DNA from: Diadema setosum
Taxonomy: Eukaryota > Echinodermata > Echinoidea > Diadematoida > Diadematidae
Assembly (NCBI RefSeq): GCF_964275005.1
Contig: NC_092693.1
Coordinates: 20,017,706 to 20,081,705, forward strand
Direction: 5' to 3'
Length of the DNA: 64,000 bases
Every line of letters begins with the position of its first letter. Position 1 is the first letter of the stretch. The notes beneath the pieces were generated by a model. The model did not search any database and was not told the DNA's origin. It saw only the letters and a program-made list of their open reading frames with translations. This document shows positions 24,301-38,100 of the stretch, one piece after another. A program made the translations under genes and the position numbers.

Positions 24301-27300
24301 TCATTTTTAGACCATGTCAGTAGGGATACTGTGTAGGTTGAAATTTTTTGTGGCATGTTTTTTCTAAATGAATTTCATGTGTACAAACGTACATGTAGGC
24401 TGTTGATTGCAAACATAACATGCATGAAAATATTGACAAAAATGAAAACAAAAAATCTGCCCTGCACGCACTGTCCCAGCACACTGTATGGTTGCAATAT
24501 CAAGTGACTACTATAGTGTACACTAAAACTTTTTTTTTCTTTGAGAGTTGATGTCCTTTTAAGCAGTGATTTGACAAAAAGATTTGTTTGAGAAGTCACA
24601 CTTTCCCCTGAACAATTTTTTTCCCTTTTTGCAATAATCTTGATAATGAGAAGACCACACAGCATAACTGTTTGATCAGATGCCATTTGTGAAAATACAT
24701 GTCCGCAAAAAATATCAGCATGTTTGTTGTGTTATCATCTGTTGCAGTGTACATGTATGTCTTTAAATTATCCGTAATGTAATAAAATTATTGACTCTAT
24801 GATATTGTATTTAATACTCAAATTTTTCACACATTCTTAAATTGCAAAAAGAAAAGTGACTATTCCTTAGAAGTACTCTGATATAAAAATTGGACATATA
24901 CGTATTATTTATCCTGTATAGTTCAGACTAGTTCAGACCCAGTATCCACAAGGATGTTCTATTTAATGTATTGTACAAGCTAGTAGTCAGTGCCAAAGAG
25001 GCACACTTCTCACATTTCACTTTAATCAACTTGTACACATGTAGGTTTACCTCACAGAGGTAGGTGAAAGGTACTTATGTGTTCTTCAACTCCAACAGGT
25101 ATTTATTTTGTAGTACAGGTGTATAATCTGCAGGTATGATTAACCAGACGCTCTGCAGAATTCTGCATATTGAGACCCAATTTTTTTTTCTCCCCATCCA
25201 GCATGCGTCTGCGGTAGAGCACCTCGTGAAGATCGGTGCAGTAGAGTTCCTCTCCCAGCTGCGGTACGACGTCGGGGATGGCCTACACCCTCTCATCGAT
25301 GACATCTTGGAGAGGCTGCTGAGTCTGCCGGCTGACACGCCCAGTGTTTCTTCTCAATATTGCTTGTATGAGATGCAGGGCGCAGATCACTGTCAAGGTG
25401 GGTCAAAGAATTTTTTACAAATAGTCAAGAGGATTCTGCACTCTCATTGGTCGAGAGCTGTATGTTGATATTTACTGGCTACAAGTTGCCTCACTGACAA
25501 AAGCCACTGTAAACTTGTTATCTCGCATTTGTAGCAAGACTTCACGCACTAAGCAAGCGTTTGAATGCACTCAGTAAGAGATACCTATCGGTTAGCTTAC
25601 CATGCATCCAGTAAATTTAACGAACATTAATTAATTTTTATAAAATGGGCTTTAGAATCTCTGCAATCTGATTGGTTAATTGTCATACATTGATTTTTAC
25701 TGATCCACGCTGAGCCATGCGTCCTGTAAAATTCGAACGCATGGCCATGTGTCAGGTAAAATCCGAACGCATGGCTCAAGTCTTGTACAGTGTTGTAGGT
25801 GTACCGGACGCATGATGGGGAAAATGGTTGTATTTCATGAATTTACTGGCCTATTTTATAACACAAATGATGCACAGGCCTATTTCATGGATCAGTGAGA
25901 ATTGGATGTTCTTGTTTAACTTTGGAACAGTCTAAAACCCACTCGCTGCGCTCGTGGGTTTAAAGGGATAGTGCAATATTGGTGGAGATGAGAATCGGGC
26001 TTTTAGCTTTTTGCGAGATACCAAGAAAACACTTATGATGTAGTACAGAGCATACTGATTACCATTTTAAGAGGAATTCAAAGTTTATTTGATGAAAATC
26101 GGGTTTGGAATGACTGAAACATCCAAAAGCAAAGTAAAACAAAGTGATCATGTGGGCCCCACACTTTTTTTTTTGGATATCTCAGCCATTTCAAAACCAA
26201 TTTTCATCAAATAAACTTTGAATTCCTCATAGAATTACATGCTCTTTCATATTTCATAAGAGGTTTCTCATTATTTCACAAAAAAAATGTTAGAAACCTG
26301 AAATTAGGTCTCAACCAAAACTGTGTGATCCCTTTAAACAGTTCCAAAGTTAAACTTGTGCATCCAATTCTCACCGATCCACTCTGTCCTGTGCATCATT
26401 TGTATACAAGATGCATGGCTTTAAGTACTGGATGCTCGGTTTGCGCCTGTCAGGCAAAAAGGAAATGCAACCGGTAAATTTGCCATCAGGTTACATAATC
26501 AAAAATTGATTTCTGGCAACAACAACAACAACAACAACAAAAAAATTGTCCTCTGTCCTATAAAACAAATGATGCACACTTTCATACATGCAGTAACTAT
26601 TGAATTTAGTCTAAACCCACTTGGCTTCCCATCATGGGTTAAGCATTCCACAGTTACATTATGCTCATAGTTCGATCCTACTGACGCATTCAGACCCGTG
26701 CATCAGTGCCTCTCCTCCCCACCCCCCCCCCCCACCTTCCCCTGTAAACAATTTGTTTGACTAATGTTGGACCATATACCCATTGCATTGTACGGTAAAA
26801 ATGGTGAGGACTGATGTAAAAGGCAAAGAGTGACAGAGGGCTTACCTTACTGGTAAAAACTCAAAGCCTTAAATATGATATATCTGCATGCTTCCATTCA
26901 CAGATGTCTACTGTAGTCTACCCCAAGATTTTCCATGTAATGATTCAACATTACATTATAAATGATATACATTGGTAGATGATAAACGGTATTGGAAGGT
27001 TATGAATACTCCACAGCTCAGTAGTGAAGAACACTGTCCGTAGTTCATGCAACTGTTAGTGGGCCACATGAATGCAGTAATTTATAAAAAAAAATTATGG
27101 TTTAAAACCTTAACCCGTGAAAGCCCAGCAGCACTCCCAGGAGCATCATGACTTAAAGAGGAAGTCCGCTTGAAGAAATTAGAGTGAATAAAAGTGGAAA
27201 AATGAGAGTATCAGGACTGAAATATGAGCAGATTCTGAGCAAAACAAGTAAATTGCATTAGTGCCTGTCTGAGTGCATATAGTTCTCCTAATGTATTGTC

Positions 27301-30300
27301 ATTGTGAGTGTATCGTACATTTCCTTGTCTTTTTATCTCTGACTTACAAAGTTTTTCATGTACACCTGCACTCACTTTGCCATTATAGAAAGGAAGAACG
27401 ACCCCTCCTGGCATGCCGCTCTGTCACCCGAGACAGGCAGGGGTTATTTCCCCCCAAGTGTTGCCCTGTCAACCGATGGTAGCAGGAGCCCATTGCGACG
27501 CCCGTTGCTGCAAGAAAAGTCATCATCCGGTAAGTTGATTGGCAGAGGATCTTTCCAGCCCTTGAAATCAGCTGTTTGTTTCTTACTTTTTACCTTGATT
27601 TTTTTTTTTTTTTTTTTTTTTTTGTGGTGGGGGGGGGGGGTGTAGGGTGGTGTAGGCAATGACATCTGATATGCCGTGGAATAGTATGGCAACAGATAGG
27701 CCGTTTTCACATGAGCAGAGAAACTCAAATTGCAATGCTGATAATGCTATAAGAATTATCATCTGTACACATGATAGAGGAAGGCTTCGCAGAGTCTGCA
27801 GTTTTGCATTTCAGAGCAAGGAGAGGAGGCATTGCTTCTTTCCAGGTACCCGTATGCATCAGTCACTCTTCAACAGAGCTTGCGATGCCATAGGAGCGTT
27901 AAAATTTGAAAATGTGTCGGTGCCCTGAAATTCAAATTTGTGAGGTGGAAGAACATGTCCTTAGAACCCTAGCAAAATTTCTTGCTCATCACAAAAAACG
28001 CCCATAACTAAGAATTAGCAATTTTTAACCTGTTGAGGATAAGTTCCGAGTATACTCGGGCAAGAGTCTATGGGAGATGCATGTTGTAGCAAAATCAGCC
28101 CATCCTCAATGGGTTAACATACGTGCATGACCATGCGAGCTGCATTAGAAGCTAGTTCGCTTATTGGTAGCCTTGCGTAACCCTTTGGCATGTGTATGTT
28201 TCTTTTGTTTGCCTCTATCTGCAAGTAGTATCAAATACTTTCTATCAGTATCACCTCACTTATTGATCAACTACACAAACCTACATGTGTGTGCAAGTTC
28301 AAAAAGTGATACCAAACATTGAAGTTTGCCCAGAAAGTTATCGAACTACACAGTATGCAATCAAATGCAATCAATAAAGCTTGGCGACTAGTTTAGATCA
28401 AGGCGCCTGCAGTTTAGATGTTTGGGTACTGATTGTTTTAATTCAATATCTCTATATGGGAGCAACGTCATACTTTCAAATTTCTCAGTGATATTACCAA
28501 TACTATAAACTACAATGTCAGAAAATTAAATTTTTGTGTACAGTTACACTTTAACTTTCCTTTTTTGCTGTTTTGGGGATTCAGTGGTAGGAGTAGTGGT
28601 GGTACATAAGAGTAGACACAATCTTTCCCGACAGCAGTATTGCTTTTTGGATTTATCCTTTCTAAAAACAGGTGTGAAGGCTCCCATGAGCGATTCAATA
28701 TTCGAGGCACACATTTTTTCTACAGAACTGGTCGCAAGGTCACTGTAAGCTCCCCCCCCCCCCCCCCCCCACCAAAGCTTGATATGGAAGTCAATTCGTA
28801 CACATGACTCTAATGATTAGTCATTCTGGAGAATCATCACTGGTAAACACCGCCAGACCATCATTTGAATTGTGCAATTCAAATTACCCTCTGTAATTCT
28901 AGTCTGCTATACACAGCCAAAATGTGTCACCTGAATGATGATTCTACTGACGCATCACCAGAATCGTCATTCAAATGACACACTCTCTTCTCACATACGA
29001 ATAGGTCATTGACAAATGCAGCTGGCATGATGCCCATTGGCACCTATCCAACAAGTGAAAGTGAAGGAAGTACAACAGAAAAAAAAATTGAAAAAATAAC
29101 AACATGAGATTAATGTTATATGCAGATGAGAGCCTTGAGTAATTCCTGACTATTAAAGGTAATGACATCCTGTGGTATGTCACTGCCCGAATTTGTCAAG
29201 TGTGTTTATGACTGTCTGGGGGAAAGAATGAAGTGCTGATCTCCCTCTTAGCTTGGTTTATTTGTCACAGTGTAGAAATGAAGTGGAAAACTACCTGTGA
29301 AGGTTAAAACCATTGTACACACGTGCCAAATGTATGGAACAAATTACACAAAGAAACCTTTTTTAGGGGGGTGGGATGGGGCTGGGGCATTTGTGTATGT
29401 CACTGCATCCTTTGCTTTCTTTGTCTCTCTCTCCGCCTTTGTTTTTGTGTTTTTTCCCTCTTTCAATACATTTTTTTTTTTTTTTCGAGAGAGAGAGCCA
29501 GCTGTTTCATGGTCCATCTACTGTCTTGAATAGACTGCTATTTTTAGAGCATGTTCGTGCAGCACTGCTTGTTTCGTGCATTGTACGATGCAGTCGCTGC
29601 CACTCGAGCGTGAAAGTCACATGGTATTGACATTTAGCTGTTTTTGACCCCGTGTCTCGGCCGTTCTATTTTCTGTGACAAAATGTACGGTTGGAAAAAA
29701 GATTTGCTCACCTTTTCTCAAATTTCTGACGTAGTAGTGCAAAGCAGCAATGTTCAGTGAGCTACATGGTTGGCAAATCAAATAATTCATTCAGCACGTA
29801 TTCTACACGTCAAGGCATTGTTAATCCACACCATGTTCCAAATCGAATTTGTTAAGCAAAAGCTGTATCAAATGGAATGGTAGCTATTCCATCAAAATTA
29901 GATCCAATTTAGAAAACCTGCGGAATTCAGAATTTTCACATGTTTTCACTTACATATTATGTAAATCAATATTCATAGCAAATTAGGTACATGATAGAGC
30001 CGGGGGGGCTCCCAGGCCCCCTCTCCAGATCTCGGCCGTCGACCGCGCGATCGCGACAAAAATTGGCACACACATTGCCTATGATGTAATCTAAAGTACC
30101 ATGAAGTTAATTTTAAAGAAAATTAGCATTTATGCTAAATTATGCTAATTTATGCATAATGATGCATGAAATCAGACTATTTGGTATACATCACTAAATA
30201 AAGCTCAAAACAGGCACATTTTTTGTGTAAATATTCTTTTTTAGTGTCCTTAGCTAATATAAGAGAAAAAAATTGTGCCATCAGAAAAAAAAATTTCTTA

Positions 30301-32054
30301 AGTATTGTTTTTGAATTTCTTATAAATGTATTTCTGTGTTTTTTCGACTTTATGATTTTCATTGTTTTTTCGATGAAATTTGTCCGCGACATTGTTCCGA
30401 ACAAGAAAATATAATTGATTTTAATCAATAAAACCCCCAAATAATCATGCTTTTATGAAATTTGCCTGTAAGTACAGTTTGCATTGAAATTGTACACAAA
30501 ATTCATGTTTTTGAGCAATTTTTGATCTGACATGCACGTACATATTTATGCACAACTTCGGAACCGCGCGCCCAGGCATCGCAAATTTGGTGTCAAAAGA
30601 TGCGGGAGACTCAAAAGAAAAAAGTCATGAAACGCCGCGGCGATAGCTTTTCGCAATAGCGATACATCGCGTGGAACATCAGGGGGCCTCCCCCCTAGAG
30701 AGAGACAGTTGAAATGAAACCAAAATCCGAATATAAATGGGTACAAGGATATCGGTATAAATGTTTTAAGGGTAATATCATTCCCCTTATTCTCTGAAAC
30801 AATTAAGTCAAGGGCTCTTTCGTTACAAAGGAAAATGAATATATGTGGGATCTTCTTTGTATTTCCCTATACATCATGAATCGTAGTAGTCTCCTTATCC
30901 AGCGATGATGTCACCGAAACTGAAATTCATATTCGCATCGAGTTTGATCCCCACGCAAAAAGCTATGTTTGATGACATATATATGACGGTTGAATTGTCT
31001 TTACTTTCTGAGTATTACACTTTCACCCATGATATAAACACACTTGAAAGTTTATGGGATATTAGTGGGGCAGATATGTGAAAAAGATGCACACATCCGG
31101 CGGAAAGTATGAAATTTTGCATATAGGGGTATTTTGAGGCGCTGATTTCAAAAACTGCCGGATCCAAGAGATCTGGCCACGAGTTCGGCCGCCATTTTGA
31201 ATTCCTATATGGCCGCCGTCAAAGATCCCTATCTTCAGTTCTGAATGACAAAAGCCATTGGAATTTGATACATAAAAGCATGGTGATAATGATGACTTCA
31301 ATAACAGACTTATTTGATATTTCTGACAAGCTGCACGGCAGCCAGTTTTAATTTTTATACATAGTTGCCATGTTGGAGTGTTGAAAATCTATATCTCGGG
31401 TTTGTAAATTAGGCAACCTGATTGAGCGCGCGTTTTTAACTGATTGAGTGCGCGCTGCTGTATTTACATTGTGACGTCAGTGAAAGGTGCATTATGCTTC
31501 CTTTTTGCTGCACTTCTTGACATGCCCGTTAATGTTAGTCGTGATGTTTGTCTTCGTGGCCACATTGGAAATCAAAATAGCAGGCATTGCGTTTGTCAGA
31601 CACATCACATTAGTTAATATTTTAACTCAGTATGTTAAAATACTTGTTTACACCTAGTTTCAGCGTCACTCACCACTTAGAAATCTAGATAGGGATTTTG
31701 AATATTTCGTCGAGGCGGCCATATCGGAATTCAAAATGGCGGCCATTCGATATTTGTCAGACACTTCAAATCAATCTGTCATCAAATTCAATATGTCAAA
31801 AAGCTCATGTGTACCAAATTTTGGTGCCACAGGTCATTCAGAACTGAAGATAGGGATCTTTAAATTCATTTTATAATGGCGGCCATATTGGAATTCAAAA
31901 TGGCGGCCGACCCCGTGGTCAGATCTCTTGGATCCGGCAATATTTGAAATCAGCGCCCCAAAATACCCCTATTTGCAAAATTTTATACTTTCCGCCGGAT
32001 GTGAGCATCTCGACCAATTTTTGCTACATATCTGCCCTACTATATATGTTATAT

Positions 32055-32102
<48 letters not shown>

Positions 32103-35100
32103 CTATCAGCCATGGCAGTCAGTGTAATGATGATAAAAAAAAAAGATTGTAGGTGTCAGCAACAAAACTATTTTTTTATTTATTTGTGAGTGTTCTTTTC
32201 TCTGACCATTTCATGAACCCAAAGGAGGTGACGGTATACGAGGTGTGGTCTTCTCAACTTTTCCGTGGTTACCACTGACAGCTACAGACGTCCATGTCCT
32301 TCGGTCAACAAACAAGTAAGTCTCGTGCCCTGTTCCGTTAAAGAGGAAATCCACCCCAAAGATAAATAGACATTGAAAGAAAGAGAGAAATATTCCCTAC
32401 AGAAGTCAAAAAATGTTTTTCAAAAAGATGTGAAATTTCAAAATGTCATAACTTCCTGAATTCTTATCTGATTTTTGTCATTTTTGTATTGTTCTGTAGG
32501 AAATGATTTTCTCTTTCTGTTGAAGTTTATTCATTTTTGGGGTAGATTTTCTCTTTAACATAAGGCTTGAGAAGGAAAGCTGTTTGCAGGCAAAAACCTT
32601 TTTTTTGACAGGATTTATTACCCGGGTGTGTGATTACTTTGTGTGTGACTTTCAAACAACTTGAGGTGAAACGGAAAAGAAAATATAAAAATGACAGATA
32701 TTGTGTCCCACCTTGCCTGATCACATGTGGTGAGTTCACTCATGCACCCAAATCTGACATTCAATGTTTACACTTGCATTCAAATGAGATTAGTGACCTA
32801 CGCACTTAGAAGTGAAACCAGAACAGGGTTCTCCGCTTTCCGTGGCATTTAGCCAAGTCAAGCCGTCCCACATCTTGTGCTCGCGTTTTCTGGCTGTTGG
32901 GAGGTGTGTAAGTTCATGAACCTTATTAAATGCAGCTGCCACCTTCTCATATCTGTCATTAAATTGCGTGGACTCAATATGCCAACTCTTGTGTATCCTG
33001 CGGTGATTCGTGTTTAAATGATAATAATTGATGTTCTGACTTCACTTCATTCACACACAAAAAGCTTACAAACTGCAAATCATTGTGTATTATTCAGGGA
33101 AGAAAAAAAGAAGGAGATGAATCTTACTTCTTTGAGTAAGATTTGCACCACAACCAGGTCTTGATACCCCCGCCAAACAAAGTTTGAAGGGGGTATATAA
33201 GAATCAGCGGACGGTCGGGCGGTCGGTCGGGCGGTCGGTCGGGCGGTCGGGCGGTCGGGCTGTCGGGCTGTCGGTCCGTTGCAAATCTTGCGTCGCGAAC
33301 TACTTCCTCAGTTTTCAACCGATTCCCATAAAACTTGGCACAGATGTGTGCCTTGGTCTGTGCCTTGGGTTGTAGATGTGCAAGACGTATTTTTTGACAG
33401 TACCCAAAAGTACGTTGCCATGGTAACGGCATATTATGGACAAAAATGGGTACAAATCTTGCGTCGCGAACTCCTCCCACAGTGTTTGATCAATTTTTAT
33501 GAAATTAGGTACAGATGTTCATCTGAATATGTTAATGTGCAAGACACATATTTCCGCAGTGGCAAAAAGTGTGTTGCCATGGTAACGGCATGTTATTGGT
33601 AAAATATAGGGCAAAATGCTTCATGGCAAAACTGCTTCATCAGTGTTCTTCCAATTCTCATGGAATTCATATTGAATGTTTGTCTTAGGATATAGGTCAG
33701 CATGACACATTTCTTGACAGTGACAAAAAGTATGTTGCCATGGTAACAGCTCACATATTATGAGCCAAAATGATGGAAAATTTTGTGTTGCAAACTACTT
33801 CCTCAGTTTTTGCCCAATTTCCATGAAACTTGGTACAGATGTGTGCCTTTGGTTGTAGATGTGCAAGACGCATTTTTCGACAGTACCCGAAAGTACGTTG
33901 CCATGGTAACGGCATATTAATGGCAGAAGATCAAGGAAAGATCTTGCGGATTTAACTACTTCCTCAGTTTTTTGACCAAAGCTTATGAAATGTTGTTTTG
34001 ACCAAAGCTTATGAAATGTTGTTTGGCGGGGGTATAACCAGTCGCTGTAGCGACATTTCTAGTTTTATTAGCTTTTTCTGCCTGCACATATGAAAAAGTG
34101 GTGTTTGAATTGCTATTCCTCACTCTTTGTTGTTTGGGTGAACCAAAGAGGACTTGTGGTTTGTCTGATAATAGTTCATCAAGGAGCCCTGTAAAAAAAA
34201 CATGTCTATGAGACCTATATGAAATCAACAAATTATTATGTTCAAAGTTTTAACCCATTCCATATGGGAACCTGGTGGCCTGCGCATTAAAGTCTGTTGG
34301 CATTTCAGAATTCTTCATGGAACGGGTTAATGAGGAACAGTATCTCCCCAGAACGTAGATGTTTGTGTACGGAGCACTCTCTCCATTATCTTCATGTTAG
34401 CCACCAGGGATAGTATAATAATTTCCAAGTTTTACTTGAATAGACCAGAACTGGCCCATTGTCCAGTATAATCCTCTGACTGCCTGCTTAGGGTGGTGAG
34501 TATAGATGATGGTATTGTATACCTACCAGCCTGGGAGTCAACTTCCATTTCTTGTCTTGAAGGGATAGTACAGTATCTGTTGAGATGAGGATTCAGCCTT
34601 TAGCTTTTTTGCTTGATGCTTAGAAACCTCTTTATGAAATGTTAAAGAGCATACAGTACTCTCAGTACTGTATGCTCTCAACCGAGTAACTCTCGGTTGA
34701 GATGGGACTACAGGTTTCCAACGTTTTTTGATGATGATTTTTTGATATGAGAAATCTCTTATGAAATATGAAAGAGCACATAGTTCTAAGAGGAATTCAA
34801 TGTTCATTTGATGAAAATCAGTCTTGAAATGGCTGAGATATTCAAAAACAAAGTAAAACAAAGTGATTTTAATAAAAGTTCAGTCCTGCCGTTTATTAAG
34901 ATTGCTTTGTTTTGAATATCTCAGCCATTTCAAACCAATATTCATCAAATGAACTTTGAATTCTTCTTAGAACTATGTGCTCTTTCATTTTTCATAAGAG
35001 ATTTCTCATATAAAAAAATCATCATCAAAAAATGTTGGAAACCTGTAGTCCCATCTCAACGGAAACTGTACCATCCCTGTAATAGCGGAGGAAAATATAG

Positions 35101-38100
35101 ACACTGGTTATCTTTCAGTTGCATCTGTCTTTGAAATAAGTGATACTGAAGCTGAGTAAGTGATATTGAGAGTTTGTCAAGGTTCATTAAAACTGTGAGA
35201 ACAATGAGAACCGAAGAGCAACACCCTCCTTGTACACTGGCGTACACTGTTCGGCCTTATTGTGTGTCACATCTATTAAGGGTTATTAGATATCTCTCAT
35301 AGTGATTGAATGACGAAAAGATTTGACTCACAAAAAGATTGCAACTTTCATATTACAATATAGGCAAGTTTCCTATAGAGACCTACGCTATCGACTCCTC
35401 TTTAGCGCTTACGCTGTGGCCCACTTCCCAGAGTCCGAAGAAGTCCAATCCACTGTAGTCAGTGGTCCGATCACAGTTCGGCTCATGATTCAGCTGAGGG
35501 GGATGACAGCTTTAGCAAACTTCTTTTGTGATGTCATAATAAGAAGCACATATGCACGCACCCTGGCATTACTACAGACTGCGTGATGCACAGAGAAGAC
35601 AACGAAGGCAACGTTACATAGCAACACCTACGCGCTTTACTCTTGATGACAGCTCAACTTCGGCAATCTTCGTATCAATGCTAACGGTGATCGGCAGTAT
35701 CATCAACAGCGCCCTCTACACTACTGGGACTATGCACCTTTAAGATTCAGTTCCTCACCAAGTTACAGATGACTTTAAATAGATTACCACAATACTGCAT
35801 TCTCCATGACAAAATCAATAACAGTATTTTAATCCAAAGAAATAAATACTGGGTACAAATGCTCAGAAGAAAGAGTAATTTTGATCCATGACCCAGTGAT
35901 TCGTACTAGGAATAGTGGTGAAATTCCGATATTAACACATACAAATGTAGTGTAAAATAATGGTTTACAGACACTGTTTCACTTGAAGTACGGCCAGAAC
36001 CGTGATTTCATCTTTTCTCTTTAAATGTTCGTATTCTCTTCCCTGTAGCTCATTGTGCAGCCCCCAATCGCATGTGGTCTTGACGTCATGTGATTTCATC
36101 ACAGATGTTGTACTCCACGACTTTCCTGCGGAGATATTCCTTCAGAGGCCTGCCATCATTAAGGTGAGACTTTGGAGTTCACTTTAATACCCTTGTGTAT
36201 CACTTTTTTTTTTTCATTGAAAAGTATATTTCCTCGACTTGTCAAAGACGTATGTATAGGGTAATATTCCCTCTGCTTTCTGAAAGAGGTAAATAATATA
36301 TGTAAATAATATGTGAATTTTATTTTTATTTTCTTTGTATATCATTTTCCATAGGTGAGTTCACAGTCTGTAGTAGTCTTTCTATCCAAGCAATAGCAGC
36401 ACCAAATTTATTCTAGAATTGCATAACTTTTACACAGATTGTGGGATTTTTCATAAAACCTTCACTGATGTGTTTTGTAACCCTATTTCCCTTCAAAGAC
36501 AAAATTTCCCCTCATAGTTGATCTACTGTATTTCTCCGAAGAGTCTGCTATTACTGCTTGCTGACTCAAGGCAAGCTGTGGCGGATGAGAACAACGTTAC
36601 TCTGAGGGCCACCCAGTGCCTTGTCAGCATCACAACTCTCCTCATGGCTCGTCTTCAGTTCTACCATGACCCCGCCCTCTACTGCCCAAAGCAAGGTATG
36701 GCGAGTCACATGATGCTCTCCTGTTGAATGGCATGTGACCTGACATGACGTGATGTGACGTGTTTGAAATGAGCTGCAATTAGTTTAGGCCTTATGTGCC
36801 CACTTCCCGTGTAATGGTGTTTTTGTTTGTTTTGTTTGTTTTTTTGTAATGTGTGTATGTGTGTCTAGATATAGTTACTCTTTAAACAATATGCAAATGC
36901 CTGGAGCTTCTCAGCACATCATATCTTCACTGAATCTTCTCCCCAAAGCACAATTTGTTTTTGTTTTTGTATTCTTCTCCGCTCTTTGCACAGAGAGGGG
37001 GGGGCGATACAGCATTTTGTCCATGGGTCCTCTTACAACTTGAACCCACGTCCTGCCTGTGTGGGTTGGAATCACTAACTACATGGCAACTCTTTGCCTC
37101 GTGCATGCCAATCCAGGAGGGCGTACTTGGACTTGCACTCGACTCTTTAGTCAATTAATGCTTGAAAGTCCTTTATGAAAGCGGAAAAGACAAATAGGAG
37201 AAAGAAGTGAAACAAGGTGTAGAGGGAGAAGAATGACCCGAGAGTCTGAACTTTCAAGAGAAGCCTATTGAATACCCGGTGCGTGTTGCAGTGACAGAAA
37301 TACTAAGGAAGGAAAGACTGAAACTAAGACAAAAATACAGAATGATATGATAAACCAGTCATGAAGCATATTGGTGGTGACTAAACTCCTGTGAATGGTA
37401 GAGGGTTTTTTTTAAATGCCTCTGCCACGAAGTGTCCGTGGAGGCATTGTGTCTTCGGTTTGTCCGTCCGTCCATCTGTCCTTCTGTCCGTAATCAATTT
37501 TGCGGACATTTTTTGTGGATTTTTGTAGAACTGTTGGAGGTACCCAAATGAAACTTGGCATATGCATGTAAGAGTGGACATCTCTGCAGTGTCTGAAGGT
37601 ATTTTCATGAAACTTAGTGTATACATGAATTACCAGGTCAAGATTCACGAGGGGAAGTTTGGGGGTATTGTGTTAAAGGTCAAGCTCCAGTGAAAATGCT
37701 AAAATTTCACTTTTTCTTCCATATCTCAGAAATGGCTCTTCGTGAAACGTAGTATATACGCATATATTACTGCCTGGCAATGATTTTCTTGAGAAGTTTT
37801 GGGTCATGGGTTCAAAGGTTAGGTGAAAATGCTAGTAAGATTCTAAGTTACACTATTTTCTCCGTACCTTGAAAATTGCTCAGTGCATACACATACTAAG
37901 ACTAGATGTGTATGCATTAATGCTCAATAATTCTGTGAGGAATGGACCATAGAGTCAAAGGTTAAAGTGATAATGTTGAGATTTTACTATTTTTTCCCAT
38001 ATTTTGAAAATAGCTCAATGTATTGTGGAATGTAGATATAACCTGTTAGTGACTATTTGAACAAAGATGTGGGCCATGGGATTAAAGGGCAAGAGTCAAA

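Noticed and set aside
33124-33602. Frames of 107-118 codons with Pro-Asp-Arg or Gly-Arg-Ser repeats
   Set aside because: They translate the GGTCGGGC tract and body units of a noncoding Helitron-like element.
36900-37160. Possible tRNA-like segment (GTTGGAATCACTAACTAC)
   Set aside because: No cloverleaf with a proper acceptor stem or T-loop could be formed.
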